A stretch of DNA of 64,000 bases, taken from positions 15,566,501 through 15,630,500 of the forward strand of contig NC_135360.1 of the NCBI RefSeq assembly GCF_051622035.1, given 5' to 3'. Source of the DNA: Arctopsyche grandis (lineage: Eukaryota > Arthropoda > Insecta > Trichoptera > Hydropsychidae). Every line of letters begins with the position of its first letter. Within the stretch, counting starts at the first letter, position 1. Shown in pieces: positions 1-12,026 of this stretch. Under the pieces are notes generated by a model. It had not been told where the DNA came from, made no database searches, and worked only from the letters and a program-made list of their open reading frames with translations. The translations under genes were made by a program, and so were the position numbers.

Positions 1-1060
1 ATTTTATATTATACCTTAATCTTATCATATATTCAATTATTGACACACAAAATATATGTATTTATGTGCACATACACAGGGCTGACGAGAGGCGGGGGGG
101 GGGGGGGGGGCGAGCCGATGTAAATTTTAAGGGCCCGGAGTCAGGTCCGGCCCGAGGGACACGATGTCCGACTGACCGATATTGATATTTTAAATATTAT
201 TATTTGCCTGTGTGCACATAATTGTGCACTCGGTAAAATATCGCAATTCGGATCAATGGAATTAATAATTTAAAATTTAATTAATGTTTGTGAAAAAACA
301 TTCAAGCTCCGTCTATTTTCACGATATACGATTCCAAGGGGAGAAAGAGATACGGAACGTGTTAGCGAACATCAATACGCATTTTACACGCACGCACGCA
401 CGTACTAGACAATTATAATATAAGATTCTGGATTCTGGACCTTGCAGATGATTTGTCAGTTCTGTGCACATTAATAGAAAAAAAATGTCCCCAAGGAAAG
501 TATTAAAATTCATTATAACATAAAATTTTAACTTAGAATTTTATTTACATTGCCAATATCAGTTGCAAGTGGTGAACGAAGTTTTTCCAAATTAAAGATC
601 ATAAAAAAATATTTAAGATCCACAGTGACTCAAGATAGATCAAGTGGCTATGATAGCTATCGAATATAATATGTTTAATAAATTATACTTTATAAGTCTT
701 ACGAGATTTTGCCGAAAAAATTAGGACGAAAATTTTTCAATTGAAATTTGTTTTTTTTACGTCAATAATGACTGTATTTTATGTGATTCAATGTTTCAAA
801 CAAGATTTACAACAGAACATGAACAGATTTGATTCAATATGCCGGAAGCTTCACCTCGTACAGATGTATCCATATTTGGATCATCGTATAAATTAAACAA
901 TGATTTAATTTTAATATTTCAATGTTTTTTTAAAATATTATTTATTGTACTTTTTGATACCAAATTATTAAATAGATATTGCATTTTGATTTATCTACAT
1001 ATGTACGTGGTAACAATAGATGAAGTTTTGTGATTATGCTAATACAAATATATATATGTA
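1..1060. repeat. Third copy of the receptor-gene 5' flank (end of a repeat unit lying left of the window)
   Basis: This stretch aligns with 22918-24450 (unit A) and with the matching part of unit B, starting at a shared TTATCATATATTCA segment and continuing through the AGGGCTGACGAG block, the GGATCAATGGAATTAATAAT block and hAT-derived sequence. In units A and B it lies about 270 bp upstream of a receptor start codon on the minus strand. A further receptor gene should therefore begin just left of position 1. A run of 17 G at about 94-110 replaces a shorter G-rich stretch in A and B. The similarity is read directly; the neighbouring gene is inferred. Confidence 0.75.
430..720 (+). pseudogene. 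hAT transposase C-terminal (dimerisation) remnant
   Basis: Broken plus-strand reading frames spell LADDLSVL.TLIEK, then ISVASGERSFSKLKIIKKYL and later a piece like NKLYFISL. This order (LADELSVL, then SVASGERSFSKLKLIK, then YLRS) is typical of the C-terminal dimerisation region of hAT transposases of the ZMYM1-like group. Frameshifts and stops separate the pieces, so it is dead. Related but more decayed copies lie at 24080-24300 and 49080-49290. Confidence 0.75.
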
Positions 1061-1700
1061 TATCCTACATATATATTTACATATATGCTACAGGGCGGCG
1101 ACAAAGCTGGATCGGGGCCTGGATCTACTCATTTTTTTATGTTATACCTGTTATATCATATTTTCTTATTCAATATTTTGAAAAATAGCATCCACCATAT
1201 ATGTATGTAGGTATTTTTTAAATATTTCTGACAGATTTTTTGCATAATAAAAATATGATTTTTAGTTTGTTTTGTTTTAGTTTTTTTTTCTAGTTTGGTT
1301 TTTAGTTTAGTTTGAAAAAATAATTTCGAATTATTATTTTAAGAATTATTTTTTCCCAGGCCTCAGGACTCTTCTCGGCGGCTCTGCACAAAGTTAAATA
1401 GTTAAAAATAAAAATATAAAAAACTGATACTTCAGAAGCAAGTAGGTAGATATCTTTTATCAATTATAAACATTCATTTTTTACCATACATATCGAAATA
1501 TATACGTGATATTAGTTTAAATATGCCTGACTATGAACCCCCAAGTGAAATAACTCTACATAACTGCATAATAGAAAAGTTATAAATTTAATTTTAATGT
1601 CTTGAATAGTAAATGGTGACGTAAAAATAAAACATTTTAGTATAGTATATTTAGTATTTATTGAAACTATAACTTTTGTTTTACTACGAGCACTAATTTT
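661..1700. other. AT-rich intergenic DNA with a possible hAT-type MITE
   Basis: No supportable gene. A segment at about 1091-1388 starts CAGGGCGGCGACAAAG and ends with a roughly complementary CTTCTCGGCGGCTCTG, suggesting a degraded terminal-inverted-repeat element. Related sequence recurs near 54640 and, as a single end, near 56620. No clear target-site duplication was seen. Confidence 0.4.
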
Positions 1701-2400
1701 CAGTCGGTATCTTTTTTTCGTGATGAGGTTCATAACTGGACTAAATCCACGTTCTACTAAATATGAAGATGGGAAAACAATCAACAACTGCTGTAACCAG
1801 AATTTGTGGTATCCTTGTTCAAACATTGGTTTCAGCTCCTCATTTCTGAATAATGCAATAAATTGCTCCTGTATTAGTATGGATTCATCTGAGTTTGTGG
1901 GTCTACTTGCACAGGGGTTCAATATCCAATCTGGGATAACCAAGTGAAGAATGTCTTCAAATCTTTGACTGAGGTCAGTATGAAGAGCCGTTAAGTGTTG
2001 ATAATAAGCAAGCAAATCTCCATCTCGTTTCTGCAATTTTGAAAGATTTGGAAACTGATGGAATTCCCCTCTCTCCAAGTTTTGTTTTGTAGCAAACGCA
2101 GATATTACACTTATAGCTTTGATTTAATTGGTCACCATGTAGTTGGTTTCGTTAAATTTGGCAAATAAGTCAGTCATATAAACTATGTAATTTTTTGAAT
2201 TAATTAAATTGAGCCCCAAACCTATTGTGTTTCCATTTCAGGAATTCCAACACTGAATCAAAGAGTGCATAAAACCGATCCAAACATGCACTTTTAGACA
2301 ACCAACGAACTTCGGTGTTAAATAGAAAACGATTATATAACAATGCTGAGTCAAAAATCTTTCATTTAAACTGATATATTAACCCCTTGGGGGTCCACAG
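1690..2400 (-). pseudogene. hAT transposase pseudogene (ZBED5/FAM200-like)
   Basis: Read on the minus strand, this encodes fragments in family order: NTEVRWLSKSACLDRFYALF, DSVLEFL, then after frame breaks REFHQFPNLSKL-like sequence, a segment around HLVIPDWILNP, EELKPMFEQGYHKFWLQ and FPSSYLVERGF. These are hallmarks of the hAT transposase catalytic and dimerisation core that gave rise to ZBED5/FAM200/SCAND3 genes. An open stretch runs at 1512-2078, but the upstream part is interrupted by stops and no N-terminal BED finger is visible. It is a decayed transposon, not a host gene. Confidence 0.8.
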
Positions 2401-2540
2401 AAACCACTTTAGGAACCACCGATATAAAGTAACACTGCTTTTAGTTAAACCGCACTTTTTTATATAGCTTGTCCTTGAATATTCCGTTCAGCGAAAGAAC
2501 AACCAAATTCAGAGTGTTATTGTAATTACATGCACTAGTT

Positions 2541-3172
2541 ACACTGAGCAACAAAAAAAAAAATACCAGAGCGGAGACTAGCCAATCTTTACTAAGTTTG
2601 ACCCACTGAATTCGAACTAATAATCCACCTCACAGACTACAGCGGTCTGACTACATGCCATCTCGCTTGCACCTAACATATTACGCGGTACAACCATATA
2701 TACAACGAAAGCATTTAAATTGCAATTACCGCTTGAGTTAGTACGTTTAGATAAAAATATTGAGATAGAAAACCAATCCTTATAAACGTGGTGAAATAAA
2801 AAATTTGCCAAATAAATGAAAAATAGCACGGAAAAAAATCCGTAAAAAAAAATATATATTTGACTTTTAAAATTCGCTAGACAATAATTTAGAGGTATTT
2901 TAAAGCAATGAAATATAAAAATGAATAGGAAAAATATCTGACTATTGATTAGAATACTCAATTTGAGCGTAACAATCCTAAATTTTGAGTTAAAGACCGC
3001 AAAAGCCAAAAAACTGTAATAATCGCGGATTTTTTTAAACGCTCATATCTCGTAAACGATCGCCCACCAACAAAAATCAATATCATATTCGAATTCAATG
3101 GGTCAAACTTAGTAAAGATTGGCTAGTCTCCGCTCTGGTAACTCAAAAACGTGATTTTTTGTTGCTCAGGGT
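2541..3172. mobile_element. DNA transposon / MITE with long terminal inverted repeats
   Basis: Both ends carry the same sequence in opposite orientation: CTGAGCAACAAAAAA near 2544 and its complement ending near 3170, followed inward by ACCAGAGCGGAGACTAGCCA and then ATCTTTACTAAGTTTGACCC (2568-2607 and 3094-3140). Total about 630 bp, with no convincing transposase; the 130-codon minus-strand frame inside is AT-rich and matches nothing I recognise. A truncated copy in the other orientation is found at about 24695-24916. Confidence 0.75.
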
Positions 3173-3179
3173 TATTAGT

Positions 3180-3350
3180 GGACTGCGGATAGACACCGTG
3201 CTTTTTCCTGGAATCGGGGTGGTTTAGCTCTATTTACAAAGCTAGAGTCCAAAAAAAAAACGTTCGGCGAACCTTTAACAATGTATTTAAAACAATTAAA
3301 CAATATCCGGCACCCCCTGGGTCCGGGCTTTAGTTAGTAGTAGTCTCCGG
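3180..3350. mobile_element. MITE fragment of the ACTAAAGCCCGGACCC family
   Basis: It ends in CCCTGGGTCCGGGCTTTAGT and contains TTCGGCGAACCTTTAACAAT. The same signature occurs at 11018-11120, 32787-32889, 54790-54940 and 55528-55834, defining a small non-autonomous family. The left end here (GACACCGTGCTTTTTCC) is shared with the 54.8-kb copy. Confidence 0.65.
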
Positions 3351-3954
3351 CGCTGTAATGTGGCAGCGCCGAAATAATTGGGTTCCTTTTGTCATTATAT
3401 TTTCAGATTATATTTAAATGAAAGATAAAGACGAAGGACTCTAGTTGGCATTTGAACATAAACAATAAATAATATTGTTTTATTTGACGATAATATTAAA
3501 GTCGCTTGTGAATGACGGTCTCTGTTCGGCGAGCTCCCTCGATTTGGTTTTACACCCTAATTCTGATAATTGGCTAGTCATCTGCAAGAGTGATATCTTA
3601 AAAGAAAGGGAAATAAACTGGCATGTTTTTAAAAAGGTTTTATCTCTTAAAAAAACTTTTGTTATTTATTTAAATACAAAAAAAATATCAGACTTGATAA
3701 ATTTTTGAAAACTTATGGTGCCGTTATTATTTTTTTCTGTTGACGCAGATGGTTGTATTTGTTTTTATTTGATTGAATAAATATTAGACAAACAAAAAAA
3801 TAATAACTGACTAACATACCACTTATAACTTGGGCATTATTAGCAATTAACTGTGAGATTTTGGTGTTTTTACTAAAAATATTTAAAAATGAAATTAAAA
3901 ATAAACCGTAAGACTTTGGACTGAGGTATGGTGTGGCTCAAAAATTTCTAAATG
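3351..3954. other. Intergenic, no recognisable feature
   Basis: AT-rich DNA with no conserved reading frame, RNA gene or clear repeat. The 77-codon plus frame at 3475-3708 has no family signature and no splice context. Confidence 0.5.
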
Positions 3955-3958
3955 ATAC

Positions 3959-4404
3959 TGTTACGTACGCCGTGGATTGAGCGAATTGTACTTAGACCAA
4001 CGGATATCTGTTATCGGTTAACTAAATGCATGCACTTACTTCCAAAGATTATATCTGGACTCATTTAGTGCATTTAGGCATTTAGGCATTTAGTGCATTT
4101 AGTGCATTTAGGACTCATTTAGTGCATAAGTGCATTTAGGCTAAACAATGACCGTTATTAGTTATTTCTCAGAATCGGTACGGGAAGATCCAATGTCTTG
4201 GAAATACATATCCGAATACGTGACTATACAACAGGTAAACAGATTAGGCGTCCTGAGAGATCTACCCTTTATAAGGCGGTACGTAGGCGATATAAGGCAT
4301 TCTGGACGGAGCAGTGACCGTGCGTGTATCTCCTGAATCATCAATAAATGCTGTGATACGACTGTTGGCTTTTACTTGGATCCTCCACCCACCCTTACGT
4401 AACA
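3959..4404 (+). mobile_element. Solo LTR (TGTTACGTA...TACGTAACA) with 4-bp target duplication ATAC
   Basis: The 446-bp unit starts TGTTACGTACGCC and ends CTTACGTAACA, a TG...CA structure with a short inverted terminal repeat. It is flanked on both sides by ATAC (3955-3958 and 4405-4408). Other copies are at 8168-8552, 21100-21488 and 46157-46545, with a rearranged copy near 30.7-31.5 kb. This copy is longer because an internal GTGCATTTAG motif is tandemly repeated (about 4060-4140). No internal gag-pol is present, so these look like solo LTRs of a Ty3/gypsy-like element. Confidence 0.75.
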
Positions 4405-4559
4405 ATACGATCTATCAACCCTTTAAGGCTTTGCACTTAGCTACCAAACACCCTGTATATGTGTAAAGCATATTTTGTAGTCAGCCTGTATAGTAACCAA
4501 TATTGGTATGTTTAGACGGTAAACGGACTATTAGTCATATGTGTCGTATGTGTCAAACA

Positions 4560-4735
4560 ATCGGTCAACCAGTTTTCTCGTGACCGATTTTAGGGTGTGA
4601 CCAGTCTTAGGGTGTGGCCAGTTTTCTCGTGACCAGTTTTAGTGTGACGGGTGATCACGTGTGACCAATCTAGAGCGACCAGTTGTCCTGTAACCGGTTC
4701 ACATTTGACTAGTAATCACCGAACCGTTTAGAAAT
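4560..4735. repeat. Degenerate minisatellite around a GTGACCAGTTTT motif
   Basis: Variants of GTGACCAGTTTTAGGGTGTG recur about seven times (TTTTCTCGTGACCGATTTTA, GTGTGGCCAGTTTTCTCG, GTGTGACCAATCTAGAG and so on). Units are unequal in length and diverged. No gene is visible. Confidence 0.55.
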
Positions 4736-5284
4736 AGGCGCAGGACGGTGCCAGGAAAGAGGGCAAACTACAAAGCTAGAGAGCAAAAAAAAAAATAGAT
4801 TCACCGTAGAATTGGACAATGGGGCGCAGGGTCACGCCGAGCTATACAATTATATTTTGGTCGCTCTCTAAATTATAATTGAAGATTTGCGAAACTAATG
4901 TTTATCTTTATGAGAAATTTAACTAGACTACATGTGTTGGAAGTTGAATGAAATAAAATTACTCATATGTACATATAATATCATATTTTTTGTTAATCTT
5001 TACTTTTTACTATATAATATACAATTTCGAAAGAGGCTTTGTATGTGCGTATATTTGTTTGGTTCGTAAAATCCGTGATATAATAAAAAAACTAATGAAT
5101 ATATATCTAAATAAATTTAAATAAAATAATACTATTTAAATAAATTTAATAAAATGTTTACTATTTGATTGGTCATGTTTAAGCGGTTTATATTACAAAT
5201 ACCGAGCGAAGCCGGGTAAAAATTCTAATGTATAATATTTTAAAGATATGTTTTATCTTATCATATATTTGTTCGATTTATTAC

Positions 5285-5720
5285 AAAACGATTGAGTGGC
5301 TGCCACGTCGCTTTGAATCTTCCATCTTTTGCCGTTTTAGTATATTGCATATACTTCCGCCGTGGATGGTACTGACAGAGCTGCTGCCCACTGCCAGGGA
5401 ATTTTTTATGGAGTTTCCTTCTCTATGAAGGGTGTTACGGTACCTTTCAAAACCGGGTTGTGCTTTTGTTAAGCGGCGGCACTTACTCGCCGCTGACCTG
5501 AGAACGTCATAGTGTTGTGTGACATTTTATAGAGTGAAACTTACCACGAATTCACTCATCACCACTCTTATCTCAGCGCTCCTTGTCCAGGACAACCATG
5601 TCGCCATGGCAGTTGACTACAAGAGTCGTTCCCCTATTTGCAACTTGGGGACCTGTGCGGTTGCATGGAGCTCTGCTCTGAGCTTAGTAATTACTCCGTG
5701 CGGACGGACGTGTGCTTCCA
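5285..5720 (-). pseudogene. 5'-end remnant of an RTE-type LINE (body deleted)
   Basis: Almost identical to 27588-28020, the 5' region of the RTE-like element in unit B, read on the minus strand. The junction at 5284/5285 joins sequence that in unit B lies 2.3 kb apart (25247 and 27588). Either the endonuclease/RT body was deleted here, or B preserves the older state. No coding capacity remains. Confidence 0.75.
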
Positions 5721-6417
5721 TTTATGATATATTTACATATATTGACAGTTTATTCACAATCATAATATTTATGAAATTAGTACCAAACAATAACGTTAAC
5801 GTTGAGTACAAGTATCCAATATATTAAATTATCAACATTAAATAAAATTCACACTCAATATTAAACAATCAATTATGAAATAATTCAACATTAAAATATA
5901 AACCATTCAACACTGAATATTAAATATGAAATAATTCAACGTTAAATATTATCAATACTATCATTAATAAATCAATCGACGTTAATAATAAATTATTATC
6001 AAAAGAAATGTGATCGAAATTATGTGGGTAATTACGTAAATATGAAAATATTATAAATTTAAATTCCATTTTAAAAAAATATGAAATCAAGCATAGGTAA
6101 TGATTCTGAATATGTACTAACTTGCGAGGCGCCAGAAGAGCTAAATACTCATCCCAGCACCTCCTCTTTAGCTCCAATTTAACACAAAATTCTACATACT
6201 TATCGGGACAACACACAAACACACGTCCGCACCGAGCTCGCTCAACCCGCGATATATATTCTGCGATATATATTTAAATATATTCTGTAATAATTAATTC
6301 AAGCAATGGTTCAGATTTAAAAATAACATTTACACAGTTTGAAATGATTTATTGAAAAAATCATATTAAGCTAATTTGCTATAAATACGACTAAATTAGT
6401 AATTATTTTATATAATA
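5721..6417. other. AT-rich intergenic DNA
   Basis: Contains repeated short segments such as TTCAACATTAAA and AATATTAAAC and no gene. The part at 6270-6410 (TAATTAATTCAAGCAATGG through CTAAATTAGTAATTATTTTA) also occurs at 61545-61670 upstream of gene C, so it is ancestral flank shared by all units. It ends exactly where the ACTAGCTG repeat begins. Confidence 0.5.
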
Positions 6418-7105
6418 CTAGCTGAACCCGGCATGCGTTGCAATGCCACAATAACGCATGCAATTCCCGTTACCGTTCCCGCTCCCGTTCCTGTTCCCGC
6501 TCCCGCTCCCGTTCCCGTTCCCGTTCCCGTTCCCGTTCCCGTTCCCGCTCCCGTTCTCGTTCTCGTTCCCGTTCCCACTTGTCGGAAAAACGTCGGCAGC
6601 GAACACATTTAAAATTATTCAATTATTTGTTTATTTTACCCTAAAAACATTTGAAATTATTGCGTTGCAATGCCACTCATTCCCGTTTTTCCCGTTTCCG
6701 TTCCTGTTTTTGGCCGATTTTTTTTCACAGTAAGCTTCCGGACATGCATACAATAAATCCTGAAAGTTCCATCGTTCCATCGTCCAATGACGCATGCAAT
6801 TCTCGTCCCCGTTTCCGTTTCTCGAAGCGTTTCGATAAGTGAATGTTTCAGTTTCAAATTAATCTTTTAAATAAGGCTTCGCTCGGTATTTGTAATATAA
6901 ACCGCTTAAACATGACTAATCTAATAGTAAAAAATGAAAAATAAATTTTAAAAAATATTATTTTATATTAATAAAAAAAATTTTAAATATTTTTTTATTT
7001 TTTTAAATATTTTTTTTTTTTAATAAAATGTTTACTATTAGAGTAGTCATGTTTATGCGGTTAATATTACAAATACCGAGCGAAGCCGGGTAATACAGCT
7101 AGTTC
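6418..7105. mobile_element. Composite ACTAGCTG interspersed repeat with (CCCGTT)n and an inner hairpin
   Basis: Begins ACTAGCTGAACCCGGCATGC and ends GCCGGGTAATACAGCTAGT, so its outer ends are inverted relative to each other. Inside are a CCCGTT hexamer array (about 6465-6580) and an inverted repeat whose arms run CTTCGCTCGGTATTTGTAAT...ATCTAATAGTAAA (from 6873) and the complement (7028-7085). Long RS, GT, GN and PF repeat frames here are translations of the hexamer, not proteins. The twin is at 28717-29583. Confidence 0.65.
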
Positions 7106-8160
7106 TTAATAATCAAATTAAATTATAGTAAAGTATAGGAACGCATACGTGACAGTCAGACAAACATTGATTTATATAGATATGTAGGATTGTTATGAGT
7201 GGTACGTAATGTCAGGTTGGTATGAGTGGTACGTAATGTATCTGTACGTTGGCAATGCGTGGGCGCAAGTTGGTTGCTAGCGTAAACATTTCCTTAATCA
7301 CCCACTGGCGCTTCATACTTTCGCGTCGATAAAATCGTAATTACGAATATTATTATTATTAAGAGGTTTTTCCCTTTTTATTTTCACAGTAATCTTTCCG
7401 GACATGCATACAATAAATCCTGAAAGTTTCATCGTAATCGGTTCTTTGGTTTAGGAGCCTATTCGAGACAGACAAACAGACAGACATTGATTTATATATA
7501 TATATAGATACACTACCGGTCCTATGCTTAAGACCAGAGAGAAAGGCAATTTTCAAAGCTTCGCAAAGCTTACGTGTTGTGAAATAATTTGATTAAATGG
7601 GTGTCAATTTGTTGCACACATGCTTACGCAGCTCGTATTCCAACCTTTTTTTTCGTACTATCTCATTGATATGACACACTTTTAGTGAATTTGTTAACAA
7701 ACCTTTTGGCGCCGATAACTCGGCGCAACAACAATTCAGCTCATAATCAATTTTTTCAATAAGTTTTAAATGCGTTTTCGAAAATAATTACTCTATTGAA
7801 GTTGTCGGACATATCTACATAATAATTTCAAAAAATGCGAATAAATTTATTTGATACTCTTGTGCCTTTATGATTTTCTCACTGGGATCCACGAAATATT
7901 ACGCAGGCAGGGTTTCTTAACTAGGGCTGCAAAAATTTATTCTTAAGCAGGGTTTCTAAACCGGGCAGCAAAATTCTTTTTTCAAATAGTTTTTTACCTT
8001 TTGCCTTTTAGCAATCCAAAATCTTACGTATGCAGGGTTTCTAAACAAGGTTCGCATTATGTCATTATGGGCTTTGCTTTTGATAAAAAATGGGAGAATT
8101 ATTTCTTAAGGAATATTTCTTAAAAAGAGTTTCCACACCGGGATGAACAGCAAAAAATCT
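7106..8160. other. Intergenic repeats without genes
   Basis: Duplicated in unit B (29590-30650). It contains an element tail (GAAAGTTTCATCGTAATCGG, then CAGACAGACATTGATTTATA, ending AGAT at about 7509) and three copies of GCAGGGTTTCT(T/A)AAC near 7910, 7950 and 8030 that may be hAT-type ends. No coding sequence is supportable. Confidence 0.45.
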
Positions 8161-8167
8161 AACGTAT

Positions 8168-8552
8168 TGTTACGTACGCCGCGGATTGAGCGAATTGCAC
8201 TTAGACCAACGGATATCTGTTATCGGATTAACTAAATGCATGCACTTACTTCCAAAGATTATATCTGGACTCTAAGTGCATTTAGGCTAAACAATGACCG
8301 TTATTAGTTAGTTCTCAGAATCGCTAAGGGGAGACCCAATGTCGTGGAAACACATATCCGAATACGTGACTATACAACAGGTAAACATATTAGGCGTCCT
8401 GAGAGATCTACCCTTTATAAGGCGGTACGTAGGCGATTTCATGTCATTCTGGACGGAGCAGTGACAGTGCGTGTATCTCCTGAATCATCAATAAATGCTG
8501 TGAAACGACTGTTGGCCTTTTACTTGGATCCTCCACCCACCCCTACGCAACA
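8168..8552 (+). mobile_element. Solo LTR, 4-bp target duplication GTAT
   Basis: Starts TGTTACGTACGCCGCGG and ends CCCTACGCAACA, flanked by GTAT at 8164-8167 and 8553-8556. Same family as 3959-4404. The 71-codon frame inside (METHIRIRDYTTGK...) recurs only because the LTR recurs. Confidence 0.75.
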
Positions 8553-8761
8553 GTATTAACGGGTTCTAGACCAAGGTTCGCAAACCCGTCTTCATGGGAA
8601 AACATGTACGCGTTCATGTATGTATGTATTCACGTATTTATCGACCGTTGACTAAAATTATAGTGCATTTCAATGGGTGACCATCTCGTGCATTTCAACC
8701 AATTGAAAAAAGATGCATTCGCTGTTCGCACTACTTAATCTTCGGGTCTTCATATTCACGC

Positions 8762-9477
8762 TTACCCTATTTTAAATATACAAAGTCGACGAAAGGAAAC
8801 TTCAGCGAATGTCTTGATGTGGTTGTGAAAAGTGAGTTGAGGATCAAAGTGATACCCAAATCGATCATACATAGATTCAACACGCTTCAACAAGACGGAT
8901 CCAATGGAATATCCGTGACAATAGAGCGAATATGCACTTCCACAGATCATAATTGCACATTTATTTATATTAAGTCCAAGGCTTAAATTAGAACTGAACT
9001 TCAAGACAGTGTTAATATCAGCTTGAAGGAGAGAGGCTTGTCTCTCATCCTTGACAGCAAAGAATAATTTAACGCCGTCAGCAAACAAGGGACATGATGC
9101 ATTACATAAAACTCTAGGGAGGTTATTAATAAGAATTGTAAATAGTAATGGGCGTAAAGTGGACCCCTGACTAGCACCAGATCGAGTAAAAAATGAAAGA
9201 GATTCATAAAGACCATATCTAACAAATTACTTCCTATCACTAAGATAAGAAGCAAAGAGTTTAAGAAGACGCGTTGAAAAACCCACTTCAGCTAACCTGA
9301 TCACAAGAGCGTAATTATTGAGTTGATCGAAGACTTTACGAAAGTCAATGTAGGCTACATCAACTTGCTACATCAATGTAGGCTACATCAACGTCAACTT
9401 TAGACATGATCAAATGTGTGAAGCAGGTGAGATTAGTGGTAGTGGAACGACATGGTGTAAAACCATGTTGCTCATCA
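8762..9477 (-). pseudogene. LINE reverse transcriptase fragment (jockey/CR1-like), minus strand
   Basis: Minus-strand frames give QHGFTPCRSTTTNL, VAYIDFRKVFDQLNNYAL, SGASQGSTLRPLLF and FADGVKLFF, the RT fingers/palm order in which the catalytic YADD is changed to FADG, followed by a thumb-like region. A stop and a frame shift break it. It continues at 12030-12810: both parts are one LINE split by insertion of the plus-strand LINE at 9478-12026. Confidence 0.8.
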
Positions 9478-12026
9478 CACAATAATCTTTTAAATGCTAA
9501 TTATTTATCGAATACTAATAATCGTATTCTTGACCTAGCTATTAGTAGTTTCCCCTTATATATTTCTCGTGCTGACTCTACGCTCATCCATGAAGATTCT
9601 CATCATTTATCTTTTTGCACTTCAATAGTTTACAACATATCGTCACCCTTGAATTATAATTATAATAAAACTTTCCTCTTTAGAAAAGCTGACTATGCTA
9701 CAATTATTCCCATTTTAAGCGATATCAATTGGAATTCACTTTTGTCCAATTTAAATATTGATTTAGCCTGTAAAAAATTTTACGATACCTTACAAAATAT
9801 TATTGAATGCCACGTCCCTTTTACACTTTAATCTAAGCGTACCAAATATCCCCCTTGGTTTACATCGTCTCTTATTAAAATAATAAAAGAAAAAAACAAA
9901 TTCCATAAAAAATTTAAAACTTATTCAAATCCTTTAGATTATCAAAGTTTTTCACCATTAAGAGCTCGAATTAAAAAAGATTCTTTAATCTGCTTTAGAA
10001 ATTATATTTCTCTTATTCAAAATAATATTAAAACTAATCCCAAATCATTTTGGTCGTATATAAATTCAAAAAAAAAAATACCTCCTCTTCATATCCTTCC
10101 GTAATGTATTATGGAAATAAGTCGGCTTATTTCCATGGTTCTGAAATCTGTACCATTTTTGCTGACTATTTTGACTCCACTTTCAATAGTAATTCTACCA
10201 TTAACCTTTCTATCTCTAATACAGATATGTACTTCTTCATGTAACTTGTCCACTTTTCATTTTGACATACCTACTGTACTCAGTCACATCAGCTCTCTCA
10301 ATGTTAATCTTGGTGCGGGTTGTGATGGTTTGCCTTATTTTTTCCTTGTTAAATGTGCTGTCCCATTATCTCTTCCCATAACAATCCTTTTCAATCTTTC
10401 TATGTCTAACGGTAAATTTCCTGACTATTGGAAATTATCTTACATCACCCCTATTTATAAAAAAGGTGATAAGAATCTTATTGAGAATTACCGTCCTATA
10501 TCTAAACTATCTATCATTAGTAAAATCTTTGAAAAAATTATCTATAAATTCCTTTTCTCCAATTTCAAAAACTACATTATACCTGAACAACATGTTTTTT
10601 TTTAGGGTAGATCGGTAGAGACTAACCTGCTTAATTTCACTAGTACTCTCACATCTTATATGGACAAACGAATTCAAATCGACGTCGTTTATACGGATTT
10701 CTCTAAAGCTTTTGATAAAATCAATCGCAACCTATTACTCAATAAACTTTGGTCCCTCGGAATCCGAGGAAATTTATTTCGTTGGATGTCTTCGTATATA
10801 TTAAATCGTCACCAAATCATAATTTATTGTCAATGGTTTTAAATCATAACTTAGACATATTCCTTTCGGTGTCCCACAAGGGTCGCATTTAGGTCCCTTA
10901 TTCTTTTTACTCTATATTAACGATATCTCATACATCTTCAAAAATTCCTTTATACTTCTTTACGCTGATGATTCAATAATTAACAAACCAATATACACCA
11001 TAGACGATTGTCATAAGTAGAGGTAGGATAGTCACGGTGCTATCCATTGTTCGGCAAACCTTTAACAATGCATTTACAACCTTTGAACAATACACGGCCC
11101 CCTCAGGCTCCGGTGACTAGTCATAAGCTACAAGAAGATCTAGATAGATTATCTATATATTGTTTAAATAATGATCTTTTTATTAATCTAGAAAAATGCT
11201 CTATTTTAAATTTCACTAGAAATAAGTCAATTATCACCAATCACTATCAATTAAATCATTCAATCCTTAACACGTCATCTTCTATTAAGGATCTTGGTGT
11301 AATACTCAATAATAAACTAGATTTCTCTGAACATATTTCTTTTATTACCAACAAAGCATTTAAATCTCTTGGATTCCTACTCCGCTCAACAAAACCCTTT
11401 AATGATCCTTATGTACCTAAATTACTTTATTTTTCCTTTGTAAGGTCTCACCTTGAATTTGCCTCAATTATCTGGTCACCTTTTTATTTATCCCATATTA
11501 ATTGTATTGAGAAAGTTCAACTTAAATTTATTAAACCCTTACGCTACCTTTTTCCTACCTATACCCATTCTACTGTTCCCGATATTTTAAAAATCCTATC
11601 TTTTAACAATCTTTCTGTCAGGCGACGACTTACTGATGCTGCATTCTTCTTTAAGCTATTAATATGATAATTAGTCATATTATAGCTTTCATTCTTTTCC
11701 TTTTCATTTGTTTATTTTGTATTTACCTTTTTCATTTGTTTTATATTTGTAAATTTCAATTTCTTCCTATATTATATTTTATAACCTTTTTCCAATATTT
11801 GAATACTATAGTTTAATTATGCAATGTACTATTTTGTCATATAGCCTTTATTATTTTCTTTTTCATTTGTTTTCCTTAAATTTATCTTTTTCATTTTTTT
11901 TAATCTTTGTAAAAATCTGTTATTGGACTCGGATGTTATATATATTATATTTTTACTATTTGTTTTTTATACATATATACATCCTGTTATCTGTTGATTT
12001 TTCAATAAATAAAATAAAATAAAAAA
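9478..12026 (+). pseudogene. Jockey-like LINE, plus strand, defective (unit A)
   Basis: The order is the end of an endonuclease/linker region (9500-10110), then RT: YRPISKLSIISKIFEKIIYK, a stop within the EQHVFF.GRSVETNL stretch, VYTDFSKAFDKINRN, GVPQGSHLGPLFFLLYINDI and LLYADDS (about 10965-10985). A small MITE (11018-11120) interrupts the frame just after the YADD motif. The thumb/connection follows (11121-11667), and after a deletion of about 330 bp relative to unit B an AT-rich 3' end with an AATAAA tail near 12000-12026. Several stops and frame breaks make it inactive. Confidence 0.85.
11018..11120. mobile_element. 103-bp MITE inside the LINE reverse transcriptase
   Basis: Starts TAGAGGTAGGATAG, ends CAGGCTCCGGTGACTAG, and is flanked by TCATAAG on both sides (11011-11017 and 11121-11127). 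It contains TTCGGCAAACCTTTAACAAT, the signature of the family also seen at 3180, 54790 and 55528. The same insertion is in unit B (32787-32889), so it predates the segmental duplication. Confidence 0.75.

Noticed and set aside
8344-8559. Recurrent 71-86 codon frame (METHIRIRDYTTGK...) at four places, looking like a conserved small gene
   Set aside because: It lies within the solo LTR and recurs because the LTR recurs. Some copies have the frame broken or shifted.
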